A stretch of 30,636 nucleotides of DNA from an uncultured Collinsella sp. (lineage in GTDB: Bacteria; Actinomycetota; Coriobacteriia; Coriobacteriales; Coriobacteriaceae): positions 1 to 30,636 of the forward strand of contig CABUMZ010000005.1 of NCBI GenBank assembly GCA_902492825.1, given 5' to 3'. Shown piece by piece: positions 28,160 to 30,636 of this stretch. The position numbers were made by a program, and so were the translations under genes. The notes under the pieces were generated by a model. It was given only the letters and a program-made list of their open reading frames with translations, ran no database searches and was not told the origin of the DNA. The stretch's first letter is position 1; each line of letters starts with the position of its first letter.

Positions 28160-29362
28160 ATGCAGATTACCTCAGGCCTGCCTGAAGGCTTTAACGCCGG
28201 CGCGTACGACATGATTGTCGTCGGTGCTGGATATGCCGGTGCCGTTTGCGCCCGCCGTCTTGCCGAGACCATCGGCTATCGTGTTGCCGTTTTGGAGCGC
28301 CGTAGCCACATTGCGGGCAATGCCTATGACTGCACTGACGAGGCCGGAATCCTGATCCACGAGTACGGTCCGCATATCTATCACACTTTTAACGAGCGCG
28401 TGCACAATTTCCTGTCGCGCTTTACCAAGTGGACGGATTATCAGCACAAGGTGCTCGCCAACATCAACGGTACCCTTATGCCCGTGCCCTTCAACCATGC
28501 GAGTCTCAAGCTCGCCTTTGGTGACGAGCGCGGCGAGGAGCTGTATCAGAAGCTCGTGGAGACCTTTGGCAAGGATGTCAAGGTGCCCATTATGGAGCTG
28601 CGTAAGAAGAACGACCCGGATCTTGCCGAGGTCGCCGATTACGTCTACGAGAACGTCTTTTTGCATTACACCATGAAGCAGTGGGGCCAGACGCCCGATC
28701 AGATCGATCCCTCGATCACCGGCCGCGTTCCCGTCTTTGTGGGCGATGATGACCGCTACTTCCCGCAAGCTCCCTTCCAGGGCATGCCGCAGGAGGGCTA
28801 CACGGCGCTCTTTGAGCACATGCTCGACCACGACCTGATCGACGTGTTCTGCGACGTGGACGCCCGTGACCTCTTTGAAATCGACGAGACTACCGTCAAG
28901 ATCGACGGCAAGGTCTATGGTGGCGAGATCGTCTACACCGGTCCGCTCGATGAGCTGTTCAATCTCGATCTGGGCGCGCTACCGTACCGCACGCTCGACA
29001 TGAAGTTCGAGACGCTCGATATGGACCAGTTCCAGCCCGTGGGCACCGTCAACTACACCACGAGCGAGGACTACACGCGCATTACCGAGTTCAAGAACAT
29101 GACCGGTCAGATCCTGCCCGGCAAGACCACCATCATGAAGGAGTATTCCAAGGCCTATACGCCCGGCTCGGGCGAGACGCCGTACTACGCCATTCTTGAG
29201 CCCGAGAACCGTGAGCTCTATGAGCGCTATCTTGAGCGCGTCCAGAACCTGACGAACTTCCACCCGGTGGGTCGTCTGGCCGAGTATCGTTACTACGATA
29301 TGGACGCTGTGACCAATTCCGCCCTCGATCTTTCGGATGAGATTATCGCCTGCCATGCATAA
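28160..29362 (+). CDS. glf: UDP-galactopyranose mutase
   Basis: A 400-residue FAD enzyme that converts UDP-galactopyranose to UDP-galactofuranose for surface glycans. The dinucleotide-binding motif VGAGYAGAVCARRLAE lies at about 21-36. It is followed by VLERRSHIAGNAYD, HEYGPHIYHTF with the conserved His pair, KVLANINGTLMPVPFN, FLHYTMKQWGQTPDQI, and PYRTLDMKFET and REYSKAYTPG-like KEYSKAYTPGSGETPYY near the C-terminus. An extra 15 residues precede the FAD motif. AAGGAG lies five bases before the ATG. The glycosyltransferase gene overlaps its last codons. Confidence 0.96.
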   Translation: MQITSGLPEGFNAGAYDMIVVGAGYAGAVCARRLAETIGYRVAVLERRSHIAGNAYDCTDEAGILIHEYGPHIYHTFNERVHNFLSRFTKWTDYQHKVLANINGTLMPVPFNHASLKLAFGDERGEELYQKLVETFGKDVKVPIMELRKKNDPDLAEVADYVYENVFLHYTMKQWGQTPDQIDPSITGRVPVFVGDDDRYFPQAPFQGMPQEGYTALFEHMLDHDLIDVFCDVDARDLFEIDETTVKIDGKVYGGEIVYTGPLDELFNLDLGALPYRTLDMKFETLDMDQFQPVGTVNYTTSEDYTRITEFKNMTGQILPGKTTIMKEYSKAYTPGSGETPYYAILEPENRELYERYLERVQNLTNFHPVGRLAEYRYYDMDAVTNSALDLSDEIIACHA

Positions 29363-30386
29363 AGTCATAACATTCGGTATTCCCTCGTATAACGCCGCCA
29401 AGGACATGGACCATTGCATCACCTCCATCTTGGAGGGGAGCAATTACGCCACCGATATCGAGATTATCGTAGTGGACGACGGCTCCAAGGACGAGACGGC
29501 CGATAAGGCCGACGAGTGGGAGGCACGTTATCCTGGAATCATCCGCGCGGTGCACCAGGAGAATGGCGGTCACGGTATTGCCGTCCTTTCGGGTCTGCGC
29601 GAGGCGCAGGGCACCTACTACAAGGTTGTCGACTCGGACGACTGGCTTGACGGCGCTGCCCTTTCGACCATGCTGTCGATTCTGCGTGGCTTTGAGGAGC
29701 GTGACCAGCGCGTTGACCTGTTTATCTCGAACTACGTGTACGAGAAGGTTTACGAGGGCACGCATACCGCTATTGGCTACAAATTTGCCCTGCCGCGCAA
29801 AAAGATCTTTTCCTGGGATCAGATCGGTCATTTCCGCCTGGACCAGAACCTACTCATGCACAGCCTGTGCTATCGCACGGATGTGCTGCGCGAGTCCAAC
29901 CTTCCCATGCCGCCGCACACGTTCTATGTGGACAACATCTACGCCTACGTGCCGCTGCCGCGTTGCAAGACCATGTACTACGCCGACATCGACCTCTATC
30001 GCTACTTTATCGGTCGCGAGGGCCAGAGTGTCAACGAGGCCACGATGGTCAAGCGTCTGGACCAGCAGTTCCGTGTGACGCGCATCATGATGGAGTCGTA
30101 CCACCTGTACAGCGATGTTGAGTCGTCGCGTCTGCGCTCGTACATGATGGGCTATTTCACCATGATGATGGCGATCTGCTCGGTGCTCACCAAGCTTTCC
30201 GAGGAAGATTGCGCCGACGAGCGCCTAAAGACGCTGTGGAATGATTTGAAGGCCTACGACGAGCGCATGTATCGTCGTGCCCGCTACGGCGTGGTCGGGT
30301 TCTTCACCAATCTGCGCGGACGGGCCGGAGACAAAACCACACTCGGCCTATACCGTCTTGCCTCAAAGATCTTCAAATTCAACTAG
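29355..30386 (+). CDS. Family-2 glycosyltransferase
   Basis: A 343-residue GT-A fold glycosyltransferase. It starts KVITFGIPSYNAAKDMDHC, has IIVVDDGSKDET (nucleotide-binding DDGS, 41-44) and the metal-binding VVDSDDWLDG (DSDD, 93-96), then a more variable acceptor region with NLLMHSLCYR and MPPHTFYVDNIYAY. The basic, hydrophobic tail YRLASKIFKFN may contact the membrane. ATG 29355 overlaps the glf stop by eight bases. An in-frame ATG at 29337 has no ribosome site either, so translation is probably coupled to glf. The neighbour suggests galactofuranose transfer, but sugar and acceptor cannot be read from the sequence. Confidence 0.9.
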   Translation: MHKVITFGIPSYNAAKDMDHCITSILEGSNYATDIEIIVVDDGSKDETADKADEWEARYPGIIRAVHQENGGHGIAVLSGLREAQGTYYKVVDSDDWLDGAALSTMLSILRGFEERDQRVDLFISNYVYEKVYEGTHTAIGYKFALPRKKIFSWDQIGHFRLDQNLLMHSLCYRTDVLRESNLPMPPHTFYVDNIYAYVPLPRCKTMYYADIDLYRYFIGREGQSVNEATMVKRLDQQFRVTRIMMESYHLYSDVESSRLRSYMMGYFTMMMAICSVLTKLSEEDCADERLKTLWNDLKAYDERMYRRARYGVVGFFTNLRGRAGDKTTLGLYRLASKIFKFN

Positions 30387-30418
30387 CTGCCGAGTAATCG
30401 CTGCTGATAGGTTGACTG

Positions 30419-30528
30419 GGCCCCTTGGCCTTTAGTTTGCTACTGCGAACAGTCCTGCTCGCACGGAAAGCACATTAAGTGCTTTCCGGCTCGTGCGGAA
30501 CTTGTATCAAACTAAAGGCCAAGGGGCC
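30419..30528. repeat. 110-base hairpin between convergent glycosyltransferase genes
   Basis: Arms 30419-30439 and 30508-30528 form a perfect 21-bp stem (starting GGCCCCTTGGCC). The interior contains a second perfect 10-bp stem, CGGAAAGCAC-ATTAA-GTGCTTTCCG (30464-30488). No T-tract follows on either strand. It may terminate or insulate convergent transcripts, or be a MITE-like repeat. No gene is visible in 30387-30553. Confidence 0.75.
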
Positions 30529-30553
30529 TCTGCTATAAGAATCGATTGTCAGG

Positions 30554-30636
30554 TTATTTGAATTTGAAGATCTTCGACGCGCGGTACACAGGGGCCTGGG
30601 CTGAAAAAATATTAGTTGGTAGTCGGTCGGAGGCGG
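30554..30636 (-). CDS. 3' end of a convergent gene with a glycosyltransferase-like tail
   Basis: On the minus strand an open frame enters from the right edge and ends at TAA 30556-30554 with SAQAPVYRASKIFKFK. The glycosyltransferase on the plus strand ends GLYRLASKIFKFN, so the last ten residues are almost the same in both. The DNA of both ends is also similar, forming an inverted repeat around AAGATCTTCAAATTCAA. This suggests a paralogous glycosyltransferase facing the first. Only 27 codons are visible, so the family is inferred from the tail alone. Confidence 0.5.
   Translation of the reverse strand, partial: ASDRLPTNIFSAQAPVYRASKIFKFK

Noticed and set aside
1..30636. CRISPR array, tRNA, rRNA, insertion sequence or prophage
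   Set aside because: No regularly spaced repeats, cloverleaf sequence, transposase or phage genes were seen by eye. A tRNA or small RNA scan could not be run.

Overview
The window looks like chromosome of a high-GC anaerobic gut actinobacterium of the Coriobacteriia, most likely Collinsella or a close relative. This is a judgement from gene content and style: GC-rich codon usage, AAGGAGG-type ribosome sites, tandem acetate kinases next to pta, a fused ECF ATPase, an LPXTG-anchored C69 peptidase, and YugP-type and HTH/Ser-Thr-kinase families. No rRNA, tRNA, CRISPR array, phage or insertion sequence was found. It is mostly ordinary chromosome with many structured intergenic regions.

Layout. 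1-2629: lysA (cut by the left edge, minus strand) behind a lysine riboswitch, divergent from an M20D amidohydrolase. 2644-3326: a higBA toxin-antitoxin pair. 3356-6326: a membrane-protein gene broken by a stop codon, then a Tat-type lipoprotein whose ribosome site lies in a 14-bp hairpin, an atypical HTH protein and a membrane Ser/Thr kinase. 6365-8366 (minus): a secreted coiled-coil peptidoglycan hydrolase and a MOSC protein with a C-terminal frameshift, separated by strong palindromes. 8589-10676: an ATP-grasp ligase and an aspartate-type racemase, probably a D-aspartate pair for cell-wall cross-bridges. 10801-14294 (minus): a complete ECF transporter (S subunit, fused ATPase, EcfT) preceded by a leader peptide with three consecutive Trp codons and an intrinsic terminator, i.e. 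a tryptophan-attenuated transporter operon.

14482-17739 (minus): an LPXTG-anchored C69 dipeptidase, a 30-residue membrane peptide and a DgkB/YegS-type lipid kinase. 17785-21996 (plus): RNase D with a disturbed 5' end, a YugP-like zinc peptidase, xseA-xseB (exonuclease VII) and a HIT protein. 22038-24208: a LysR regulator and an MFS transporter. 24329-27928: two tandem, diverged acetate kinases facing pta, the acetyl-CoA to acetate ATP-yielding route. 28160-30636: UDP-galactopyranose mutase and a family-2 glycosyltransferase (overlapping genes), then a 110-nt hairpin and the tail of a convergent gene with a near-identical C-terminus. These are probably the edge of a surface polysaccharide locus.

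The strongest unusual content is RNA-level control: the Trp attenuator with a 21-nt long-range inverted repeat around its terminator, a lysine riboswitch with visible mutually exclusive helices at the lysA ribosome site, the hairpin masking the lipoprotein ribosome site, and a three-copy element giving two exclusive hairpins inside the ECF operon. Three genes look mutated (a stop, a poly-G frameshift and a 5' frameshift). These could be real or assembly errors.
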